The translations under genes and the position numbers were made by a program. This document shows, piece after piece, positions 14,414 through 21,186 of a stretch of DNA of 21,186 nt. The notes under the pieces were generated by a model that did not search any database, was not told the origin of the DNA, and saw only the letters and a list, made by a program, of their open reading frames with translations. The stretch comes from Lachnospiraceae bacterium UBA7179 (GTDB taxonomy: Bacteria > Bacillota > Clostridia > Lachnospirales > Lachnospiraceae): contig DKVL01000076.1 of the NCBI GenBank assembly GCA_002491195.1, positions 44,210 through 65,395 on the forward strand, given 5' to 3'. The number at the start of each line of letters is the position of its first letter. Position 1 is the first letter of the stretch.

Positions 14414-15417
14414 GGACTGACGATTCGCGGCCTCTCTATATAAGAGACTGTCTTTTCGGTCCGGTCCATCGTCCAGTCGATATCGCGTCCAAAAAGCTTG
14501 CCCAGCGCAATATTGGGAATATTGACATGCGCCGCCAGACAGCCCATCTGGAGACCGCCGGACATTCTGGTGTTGATTTCCAGAAGATATGGCACATCGT
14601 CTTTTATTTTGAATTGAATATTACATGGATACTTTAATGCAATTTTCTTCATAATACGTTCTGTCATCTGTAAGATCTCCGGTCTGTACTCCACCCGCTC
14701 ATGTCTTGCGGCACCCTTATTGCGCGGTATAGCAATCAGCCCTTTTTTCGTCTGAAGACAGTCCACGCTGATCTCATTTCCATCAAGGTATGGCATCACC
14801 ATCAGATCGTCAAACTCTGTGGCGCTGCCCAATGCTTCTGTCAACATCTCATAAGAAATTCCGCTTCCCTGATAAATCTTAAGCTGCCGAAACCGGTCAA
14901 CATTCTCCGCAATTTTCCGAAAGCTCATCCCACCCTCGTCCTTCACGAACTTGACACAGACCTGCTCATATTCCGCGCGAAGTTTTCTGTATGCCTGCTC
15001 GAACTGGCTGACATTGTTGGCGATAAAAAACGGCGGAATCTGCATTCCCTCACAATTCCTGAAAAAATGATAGGCGGCAGCCTTGTCATTCAAGAGCCTG
15101 ATTACTGCATAATCATCCACCATGACCTTCACTCCGATTTGCTCGAAACGCGCAATATTTTTGCTGATCTCCACCATATTGCGGCGCGGCACAAACGCGT
15201 CAATATGGTGCTCTTTGCAAAATTCCAGACAAAAGTTTATATATGCCTCGCCGTCAATGTTCGGCTCCTCATACCACGCATCGCAGACCAGCTGAATGAC
15301 GGAATCTTTCTGACGGTTGCTTCCAATCACATAGATCTGCTCGACCGCGTCCTCCTTCATGAGTTCTATTATTCCATAAGACGTACTGAACCAGTGATTA
15401 AACCATACTCGTATCAT
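14410..15417 (-). CDS. ATP-grasp ligase of the Ter biosynthetic module
   Basis: This 335-residue protein is an ATP-grasp enzyme, which joins a carboxylate to an amine or similar nucleophile through an acyl-phosphate. The N-terminal pre-ATP-grasp part ends near residue 105. ATP-site lysines are probably K112 and K156 (VCVKFVKDEGG). MPYLDGNEISVD (208-219) and YLLEINTRMSGG (277-288) carry the Mg2+-binding E215, E280 and N282. The overall pattern fits the ATPgrasp_Ter family. AAAGGAG lies about 10 bases before the ATG. It follows the StiP-type gene by 28 bases on the same strand, so one transcript is likely. It converges on the lyase gene. Which acid and amine it uses cannot be told from sequence. 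Confidence 0.9.
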   Translation of the reverse strand: MIRVWFNHWFSTSYGIIELMKEDAVEQIYVIGSNRQKDSVIQLVCDAWYEEPNIDGEAYINFCLEFCKEHHIDAFVPRRNMVEISKNIARFEQIGVKVMVDDYAVIRLLNDKAAAYHFFRNCEGMQIPPFFIANNVSQFEQAYRKLRAEYEQVCVKFVKDEGGMSFRKIAENVDRFRQLKIYQGSGISYEMLTEALGSATEFDDLMVMPYLDGNEISVDCLQTKKGLIAIPRNKGAARHERVEYRPEILQMTERIMKKIALKYPCNIQFKIKDDVPYLLEINTRMSGGLQMGCLAAHVNIPNIALGKLFGRDIDWTMDRTEKTVSYIERPRIVSP

Positions 15418-15445
15418 ATTTTTTCTTCTCCTTTACAGATGGAAC

Positions 15446-16525
15446 TTATGCTTCCGCCAGTTTTCGAATGATGCCGCAGCATTTATAATGCTTTAATGGA
15501 TAGTATTCGATCGGGACATTTTTTTCCTCAGCAAGTCTCACGATATGGCTAAGCTCCGGATGATTTCTATACGTTTCATCAATCAGTACCTTCCACGGAA
15601 CACGCCGCAGAAGCACGCGCGTCGTCTCCCCGATTCCCGGCTTGATCAGATTGATATCGTCCACATCAAATACCCGGGCAAGCTCCCGCACCTCGTCAAT
15701 ACCATAACCGCTGAACACCGTTCTGCCAGATAATTCCTGCGTCTGTCCGTCTTCTGCCAAAGCACTTTCGATCTCAAAACAACGCTCTATCGCGTCGATA
15801 AACTCATAGGACAAATCCGAATCCGCCAGCTCTCCATAGTAAACAGCGCCATGAAAATCATCAGGACCAATGATATCATCTCTCAGGAAAGTCCTGCTCA
15901 CCAGGCCCGAGACCGTACAGTTCAGACAGGAACTTGGAATCAGAATATCCTCATGCGTCCCGCACAGTTCTGTGACATTCGCCGGATCCGCCACGACCGC
16001 AATATCCGCCGAAACGCCCTCATATGCCTCAATATCCTTTCGCAGTTCATTCAGAATTGCGCCTTTTCCAATCCAGCCATCCAGAAAAAGGAGCTGCTGC
16101 GGCTGATATCGTTCGAGCAGATATTTCATGGCATTATCGTCAATGCCTCTTCCCTTTATGATAGAAATCGAATAATGGGGAACTTCTAACTGATATTTCT
16201 GGCGAATATAGCGTTTCACCAATATCCCGATTGGGATTCCCGCCCTTGCAAGGGACACGATCACAACCGCCTTTCCTTTCGTCTGTATGATCTTATCCGA
16301 CAGCTTTCCCACTGCCAGGGCTGTCGGTCTGGCATACTTTTCAAGCGCTTCCTTATATACTTCCATGTACTTCTGAGTCGGTACATACTCAATCGGAAGC
16401 ATCTCACTGTAATGCTTTCCCGACTGGATCAGCTGCTCGCGCTCCTGCGTTGGCTGCGGCTTTACCAGACCTGTGATGTCCTTGAGCAGCAGTGTCACGT
16501 CCTCTTGCCTGTATGAACTTCTCAT
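15446..16525 (-). CDS. StiP-family phosphoribosyltransferase with PELOTA-like C-terminal domain
   Basis: This 359-residue protein matches proteins annotated 'cysteine protease StiP', which fold analysis assigns to the phosphoribosyltransferase superfamily. Family blocks include SGKHYSEMLPIEYVPT (35-50), VSLARAGIPIGILVKRY (90-106), HYSISIIKGRGID (117-129), the probable PRPP loop FLDGWIGKGA (147-156) and LIPSSCLNCTVSGLVSRT (195-212). Residues about 288-356 (LIKPGIGETTRVLLRRVPWKVLI onward) look like the PELOTA-type RNA-binding domain often attached. It probably transfers or removes a phosphoribosyl group in the Ter pathway (inference). GAGGAG lies 10 bases before the ATG. It lies directly upstream of the ATP-grasp gene. 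The other module phosphoribosyltransferase, PRTase_2-TRSP, is not in this window. Confidence 0.9.
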   Translation of the reverse strand: MRSSYRQEDVTLLLKDITGLVKPQPTQEREQLIQSGKHYSEMLPIEYVPTQKYMEVYKEALEKYARPTALAVGKLSDKIIQTKGKAVVIVSLARAGIPIGILVKRYIRQKYQLEVPHYSISIIKGRGIDDNAMKYLLERYQPQQLLFLDGWIGKGAILNELRKDIEAYEGVSADIAVVADPANVTELCGTHEDILIPSSCLNCTVSGLVSRTFLRDDIIGPDDFHGAVYYGELADSDLSYEFIDAIERCFEIESALAEDGQTQELSGRTVFSGYGIDEVRELARVFDVDDINLIKPGIGETTRVLLRRVPWKVLIDETYRNHPELSHIVRLAEEKNVPIEYYPLKHYKCCGIIRKLAEA

Positions 16526-16584
16526 GCGAATTTATCTCCTCTATTATACCAAGAACTATTCAGAAATCACTTTTTTCATATTGC

Positions 16585-17208
16585 TCAGCAGTTCCTTATC
16601 ACTGCACTGATTTCGGTTAACTGTTTCTCTGTATTGCATGCATAATACACCTGCGCCCAAGTATTTTCTTTCTGTACGCCAATTACCTCATCGCTGTTAT
16701 TTCCATAGAATTGAGGCCATTTTAATAGATTATATGGTTTTAAGCGAAAGTTTGTTTGAACCGCATCTATTTGTTTCATTGTTGCATAACGAACCACACC
16801 ATGATACGGCAGACTGAACAATGCCTGCCAATAAGCCATCACATACAGAAATTCCTCCAAGGTCTCACTGTCCAGGACGTCACGCACAGAGGAACCATCT
16901 AAATAACGGCGAAACACCGGAGGATTATCGGAATCCGGCTTTTCCAGATCAATGTACCAGGATAGTGGTTCATTCTTTGACTTATAGAAACAAAGAAAAT
17001 CACCATAGATCAGAAGCTCCATCTTCCCAGGTGCGCATAACTTATAATGAGCCTGATTCAATCCGGAATGTTTCCCCAACTGCTGATAATATTCTTTCAA
17101 AACCCTGGGTAACATACCAAACTTTTTGACTGCCTTTTCGATCGTTTCCGATGAATAGCCTATATTCCCCTCAATATGATATAAGTTTCTGATTTCTGTA
17201 AAGTCCAT
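16585..17208 (-). CDS. SMI1/KNR4 (SUKH)-like protein
   Basis: This 207-residue soluble protein has a layout resembling the SUKH superfamily. The sequence GMLPRVLKEYYQQLGKHSGLN near the N-terminus matches the family's 'LPxxLKEFYxxxG' helix. It is followed by ELLIYGDFLCFYKSKNEPLSWYIDL and PVFRRYLDG strands and a helical EFLYVMAYWQALF. Many SUKH proteins are immunity proteins against secreted toxins; others bind DNA or have unknown roles. I chose ATG 17208, which has AAAGGTGG about 11 bases upstream and begins 5 bases inside the end of the AAA-ATPase gene stop region. A GTG at 17223 overlapping that gene is the alternative. The tight junction points to translational coupling with the ATPase. The family assignment is moderate. 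Confidence 0.6.
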   Translation of the reverse strand: MDFTEIRNLYHIEGNIGYSSETIEKAVKKFGMLPRVLKEYYQQLGKHSGLNQAHYKLCAPGKMELLIYGDFLCFYKSKNEPLSWYIDLEKPDSDNPPVFRRYLDGSSVRDVLDSETLEEFLYVMAYWQALFSLPYHGVVRYATMKQIDAVQTNFRLKPYNLLKWPQFYGNNSDEVIGVQKENTWAQVYYACNTEKQLTEISAVIRNC

Positions 17209-17212
17209 CGCA

Positions 17213-18805
17213 TTAATTGCCACCTTTTATATTGCACTCCTCTATCACACAAAAATGTTTTTTCTTCTTTTTGTCATAATTAATCCCTACAAGCAGCAGA
17301 TTTCCACTATAAGACTCTAATGCTTTCATATACCCTTTTTCCTTAATTTGTCCGATCGCGCCTTCCGCTGACTTGTCATATTTTAGTTCTACCACCATTG
17401 CTGGTCTGGCAGAGTGCCTTCTTGGTAAAAATACAATATCTGCATATCCTTTTCCTGTCGGAAGTTCCCGAATCAGTGTATATTCATTAATAGCATTAAA
17501 ATAAGCAAGTGTGATCACACAGCTTAGCGCATTTTCATTGTTATATTCCAATATTGAGGTATTGGCCATGTGTACTTCGTCAATACTTTCTGCCACTGTA
17601 TCAGCGTCCTTGTTCCATGTCGATTCAAGCAGATGTTCTGATTTGCGGATTGCCTGTACTACTGGTGTCCAGTTCGTTCCCTGCACTGCATTTGCAAAAG
17701 CAGCCCGCACTTCCTCATTTGGTATGCACACTTCATTCGTCTCTCCGTCATATGCAAGATATCCCAGATGAATCAATATTGTCAACACATCATCCCGGCT
17801 TTTAAAGCTGGTCATGTCATTCTCAAAGGTATCCATGTTTACACTGCATTTTCCCCCTGCAAGCATCCAGACAACAGCATCTTTCAACCCGTCAAAATTC
17901 ATACTGATATATTCCTGCAATGACTCATACGCGACAGTTCTCGTCCAGTAATTCGCTGTTTTTTTGCGGCGAACCGCGTCTGTGACTGACTTCGGATTAT
18001 AAATATGCAGGTCATCCCCAAGCAGATACCCATCATACCAACGTTTCATTTCTTCAAAGTCCATCCGGTATTCTTCGCACAGCCGCAATACTTCTGCCTC
18101 GGTAAATCCGACATATTCCGCAAGAATATCTGCTCCAATCATTGTAAATTCATCGAAGTTATTCAGGGCAGACTCTCCCTTATACTTTTTGACTGGCAGA
18201 ATTCCTGTTATATAGGCAAGCTTCATAAATTTTCTGGAACGTTCTCCCTTGAAGAGCCCTCTCAGCAATTCTACATATACTTCCTGTGCTTTTATATCAA
18301 ATTTATCTTCTCTGAATATCGCGTCCCACTCATCGATCACAATCACAAAACCTGCACCTGTCTGATCGTTGATCCGGGCAAGCGCTGATGGAAGTGTTGC
18401 ATCCTTTTCTATCGCCACATCAGGGTAAGCCCCTTTTAACTCCCCAATGACACATTCCTGAATCGATACAATCGTATCCATCGCATTTGTTTTTTCTGAA
18501 CGCATATCAGCTATATCAAGGTGAATGACATCATACCGGTTCATATACTCTGTATAATTTGGAATTTTTGCAATCGCCAGCCCTTGAAACAATTTCCTAG
18601 AATCACATCCTTTACCGTAATATGCCGTCAGCATTCCCGCTGTCATCGTCTTGCCAAAACGCCGCGGCCGGCTGCTGCAGATGAGGCACTGTTCCGTATC
18701 CATCACCGAATTTGTATATTCCAAAAGTCCGGTCTTGTCTATATAGATCTGTGATCTTCTCGCCCGCGCAAAGCTCTGATTTCCACAGTTGAGATAAATC
18801 CCCAT
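17213..18805 (-). CDS. AAA-ATPase-like protein with C-terminal PD-(D/E)XK nuclease-fold domain
   Basis: This 530-residue protein has the AAA-ATPase_like plus PDDEXK_9 layout (formerly DUF1703). It starts with NCGNQSFARARRSQIYIDKTG, the usual N-terminal helix. SRPRRFGKTM (45-54) is the Walker A variant of the family, and VIVIDEWDAIF (154-164) is Walker B. The C-terminal domain has D456 in GYADIVFLP, E473 and K475 in VVELKYD, and Q486, a plausible nuclease core. Such proteins are numerous in Lachnospiraceae and Bacteroidetes; their function is not established, though mobile-element or defence roles are suspected. GGAGG stands 7 bases before ATG 18805; a second ATG 4 bases earlier is out of frame. 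It has its own promoter and is followed immediately by the SUKH-like gene. Confidence 0.9.
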   Translation of the reverse strand: MGIYLNCGNQSFARARRSQIYIDKTGLLEYTNSVMDTEQCLICSSRPRRFGKTMTAGMLTAYYGKGCDSRKLFQGLAIAKIPNYTEYMNRYDVIHLDIADMRSEKTNAMDTIVSIQECVIGELKGAYPDVAIEKDATLPSALARINDQTGAGFVIVIDEWDAIFREDKFDIKAQEVYVELLRGLFKGERSRKFMKLAYITGILPVKKYKGESALNNFDEFTMIGADILAEYVGFTEAEVLRLCEEYRMDFEEMKRWYDGYLLGDDLHIYNPKSVTDAVRRKKTANYWTRTVAYESLQEYISMNFDGLKDAVVWMLAGGKCSVNMDTFENDMTSFKSRDDVLTILIHLGYLAYDGETNEVCIPNEEVRAAFANAVQGTNWTPVVQAIRKSEHLLESTWNKDADTVAESIDEVHMANTSILEYNNENALSCVITLAYFNAINEYTLIRELPTGKGYADIVFLPRRHSARPAMVVELKYDKSAEGAIGQIKEKGYMKALESYSGNLLLVGINYDKKKKKHFCVIEECNIKGGN

Positions 18806-18843
18806 ACATCCACCTCCCGAAAATACTGCTGTCTTTCGTATTC

Positions 18844-18872
18844 AGTATACATGATGTTCCTGTTTTTCACAA
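18844..18872 (-). promoter_or_regulatory. Promoter of the AAA-ATPase/nuclease-fold gene
   Basis: TTGTGA (18867-18872), a 17-base spacer and TATACT (18844-18849) on the minus strand. The start would be near 18837, about 30 bases before the ATG at 18805. It separates this gene from the upstream MATE gene. Confidence 0.6.
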
Positions 18873-18925
18873 TAACTTAGTTCTCAACATAGAATACCCG
18901 ATGTTACAGTACTGATTTAGAATCC

Positions 18926-20248
18926 TTAAAAAGGAGACGAAGCCCGCGCCAAATACGGGAGCTCATACAGCATCATCGCCGCCCACCCGATCAGATACGC
19001 CCACGGCAGGGCGGTGATGCCCATCTTGCAGACAAATACAAGCAGAACGCAGGCAGCCACACGTGCTCCCATATTCATCAGACTGCTCCACAGCGTAATC
19101 TTCAAGTCCCCCATTCCGCGGAAATATCCCTGTATGCCATTTGTGACAGCTGGTACGATATACATCAGCGCGATCAGGCGCAGATATTGTTCGCCCATCG
19201 CAACCGTCGCCTCATCGTGCGTGAACAGACGCATGACTGGATTGGCAAAAAACAGTAAAAAGATACCCAGAACAGCGCCATATACAAGCTCAATATGCAT
19301 TCCCACACGAAAAGCCGTCCTGACGCGCTTCATCTCGCCCGCACCACGGTTTTGCGCCATCACGCTGGTCATTGCGTGGCCGATATTCTGCTCGGGAATG
19401 TAAGCATAGTCGTCAATCCGGTTGATCGCGGTAAACGCAGCCGTCGCCGTCACACCCATCGTATTCACGATTCCCTGAATACCAAGTTTCCCAAGCTGAA
19501 CTGTCGACTGCTGCAGTGCGCTGACAAAGCCGTATTGTATGATTTCCTTTAAGAGCACGCTGTCAAATACAATCCATTCTTTTCCCAGATTCAGAATCGG
19601 TATCTTTCGCCTGATATAGGCCCAGCACAAGAAACAGCTTAACACTTCACTCAGTACAGTGCTGATAGCGCACCCAATCGTTCCCATGGAAAAACAGACA
19701 ACAAAAATCAAGTCACCGATGATATTGATCACTGCACTGATTCCCAGAAAATAGAGCGGAGATCTGCTGTCGCCCATTGCTCTTAATGTACTGGCAAAAA
19801 AGTTGTAGATAAAATTAAAAACCAAACCGCACATAATAATCCTTAGATATGCTACGGCCTCCGCATGGATCACACTATCCACCTGCAGGATCCGCAAGAG
19901 CAATGGCGCCGCTATCAACGCGATCACCGTAAGCGCCAGCGAAAAAACAACGCCGGAAATCATCGCCGTACTCACTTCGCGTTTGAGCGTCTTATAGTCC
20001 TTCGCGCCATAAAGTGTGCCGATCAGAATCCCCGCGCCGAGACAGATGCCCTGCACAAACAGGATAATCAGCGTCAGCAGCGGATTGCTCGTTCCGACTG
20101 CCGCGAGCGCTTCTTTTCCCACATACTGACCGACAATAATGCTATCAACGGCATTGTAGGTGAGCTGGAGCAGATTGCCCAGCACCAGTGGAATTGTAAA
20201 TTTGATAAGAATCGGGAGAATTTTCCCCTGTGTCATATCGTTTGTCAT
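18926..20248 (-). CDS. MATE-family multidrug/cation antiporter
   Basis: This 440-residue membrane protein has about 12 hydrophobic segments. It opens with FTIPLVLGNLLQLTYNAVDSIIVGQYVG (17-44), the characteristic MATE first-helix region, continued by EALAAVGTSNPLL. An internal repeat typical of the family is visible (YGFVSALQQSTVQLGKLGIQGIVN begins the second half). MATE pumps export drugs, cationic dyes or metabolites using Na+ or H+ gradients; the substrate here is unknown. AAAGGAT precedes the ATG by about 6 bases. It lies 58 bases after the HAD gene on the same strand and could share its transcript. No regulator gene is adjacent. Export of a Ter-pathway product is possible, but the distance and separate promoters make it speculative. 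Confidence 0.92.
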   Translation of the reverse strand: MTNDMTQGKILPILIKFTIPLVLGNLLQLTYNAVDSIIVGQYVGKEALAAVGTSNPLLTLIILFVQGICLGAGILIGTLYGAKDYKTLKREVSTAMISGVVFSLALTVIALIAAPLLLRILQVDSVIHAEAVAYLRIIMCGLVFNFIYNFFASTLRAMGDSRSPLYFLGISAVINIIGDLIFVVCFSMGTIGCAISTVLSEVLSCFLCWAYIRRKIPILNLGKEWIVFDSVLLKEIIQYGFVSALQQSTVQLGKLGIQGIVNTMGVTATAAFTAINRIDDYAYIPEQNIGHAMTSVMAQNRGAGEMKRVRTAFRVGMHIELVYGAVLGIFLLFFANPVMRLFTHDEATVAMGEQYLRLIALMYIVPAVTNGIQGYFRGMGDLKITLWSSLMNMGARVAACVLLVFVCKMGITALPWAYLIGWAAMMLYELPYLARASSPF

Positions 20249-20306
20249 TGTTCTATCCTTTTATCGTTTAACCTTATTATCAATTTATATATACCAATGT
20301 ACTCCT

Positions 20307-21119
20307 TCAAAAAGTATTATGATATAACCATTTCGCTACACCATCCGAATCGTTGCTTTCTATAATTCCGGTAGCCATTGCTTTTAATTCGTCTACCGCA
20401 TTCTCCACGGCATAGGATTCATCCGCTATTTCAAACATTTCAATATCATTTTTCCCATCGCCAAATGCAACAATATACTCAATTTCCAAACGCTCTTTTA
20501 ATTGTAAAATTGCATTTGCCTTTGAAACACTTTTGGGTATGATTTCCAACCATTGTTCCCCACTATAGATATCTGTTTGAAAAATACAATGGTATTTTTC
20601 TTTGAATTGAATGTATAGTGGTTCCAATTTTTCGTGTGCGTCAATACAGGTGAAATAGAAAACATCTCCGAATCCCAGCGCACGGTCGGATTCGACAGGT
20701 GTATCTCTTACATCCCCCTTACGAGTCAATAAAAATTCCGTTGTAGCACGATTGCATTTATTTGCAAGATAGGAAAATTTTTCCTGACCTGATATGTAAG
20801 CGTAAACAATAGGATAAACGCCCCGACGCAGTAATTCATTTAAGATTTCTTCTTTTTCATTTTGGCAAAATGCATTTTTTGCAATAATATCAAACGTATC
20901 ATTTTGCAAAATGACAGCACCGTTGTATGTAATGATCGGTATTTTTGCATTCAATCCTTTTGTTGCTTTGGTAGCTGTCAGATATGACCTGGCCGTAGCA
21001 TAAGAAAAAAGAATCGCATCTGATGTTAATTGATTGATCACTTGATTCGTATACGCAGAAGTTTTGGCATCACTTCGTAACAATGTTCCATCTAAGTCTG
21101 ATACATACAGCGTTTTCAT
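20307..21119 (-). CDS. HAD-superfamily phosphatase (Cof/IIB type)
   Basis: This 270-residue HAD hydrolase of the Cof group has DLDGTL (8-13) with nucleophile D8 and acid/base D10, SYATAR (39-44, motif II), K200 (motif III) and GDGKNDIEMF (220-229, motif IV). A type IIB cap lies between motifs II and III. Cof-type enzymes dephosphorylate sugar phosphates, FMN, PLP and related compounds; specificity is not readable here. GGAGG lies 5 bases before the ATG. It starts only 43 bases inside the right terminal repeat, with no convincing promoter in that space, so its transcription may depend on DNA outside the window. Confidence 0.9.
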   Translation of the reverse strand: MKTLYVSDLDGTLLRSDAKTSAYTNQVINQLTSDAILFSYATARSYLTATKATKGLNAKIPIITYNGAVILQNDTFDIIAKNAFCQNEKEEILNELLRRGVYPIVYAYISGQEKFSYLANKCNRATTEFLLTRKGDVRDTPVESDRALGFGDVFYFTCIDAHEKLEPLYIQFKEKYHCIFQTDIYSGEQWLEIIPKSVSKANAILQLKERLEIEYIVAFGDGKNDIEMFEIADESYAVENAVDELKAMATGIIESNDSDGVAKWLYHNTF

Positions 21120-21162
21120 AAATTCCTCCTGGTTCTCAAATCGCAGCAGATATACTTAAGAA

Positions 21163-21186
21163 CTGTTAACAAATTACTCCTGATAT
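21163..21186. repeat. Right terminal inverted repeat, 24 bp
   Basis: These last 24 bases are the exact reverse complement of bases 1-24. Beyond them, toward the inside, the sequence differs from the left end at once, apart from a shared TGCTGC at slightly different spacing, which may be chance. No recombinase or transposase is encoded between the repeats. Confidence 0.9.

Noticed and set aside
16543..16551. An extended -10 (TGGTATAAT, minus strand) just upstream of the StiP-type gene.
   Set aside because: The transcription start would fall about on the ribosome site at 16536-16541, which would remove it from the mRNA, and there is no fitting -35.

Overview
The window looks like chromosome of a Gram-positive gut-type Clostridia, most likely Lachnospiraceae (inference). 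The grounds are strong AGGAGG-type ribosome sites, sigma-A type promoters, moderate GC by eye, the YceG/TelA/TerD gene set, a PMCA-type Ca2+ ATPase and an AAA-ATPase/PD-(D/E)XK protein of a kind common in that family. The outermost 24 bases of both ends form a perfect inverted repeat, and no transposase, integrase or invertase gene lies between them.

The core (about 178-16525) is a Ter stress-response locus. At the left, rightward, are a divergent TerD protein with a long Q/N/P-rich tail and an AIM24 protein. Leftward, from 13256 down to 3696, run a signal-less trypsin-like protease, YceG, TelA, two canonical TerD proteins, a 46-residue small protein, a third TerD and a Ca2+ ATPase. YceG and the protease each have a good promoter. 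A divergent promoter at about 13383 reads rightward into a TIM-barrel C-C lyase. That gene converges, with a 3-bp stop-codon overlap, on a leftward ATP-grasp ligase preceded by a StiP-type phosphoribosyltransferase with a PELOTA-like tail. Together with YceG these enzymes form the predicted 'Ter biosynthetic module', thought to make a nucleoside-like small molecule; TerD proteins bind Ca2+ and the ATPase would move it. No TerC gene is present.

Between the two arms (2005-3512) sit a HAD phosphatase and a PIN-domain toxin-like gene overlapping a small partner gene, preceded by a promoter and a 15-bp perfect hairpin. Right of the biosynthetic genes (16585-21119) is an accessory stretch: a SUKH/SMI1-like protein coupled to the AAA-ATPase/nuclease-fold protein, a MATE efflux pump and a second HAD phosphatase.

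The most unusual non-coding feature is a duplicated structured element of about 130-140 bases, found 2-3 bases after the stop codons of YceG and of the first TerD. The copies share an identical 33-base block and a long stem in which several base pairs have changed on both sides. No gene-free stretch exceeds 300 bases. I saw no tRNA, rRNA, CRISPR array, insertion sequence or broken gene.
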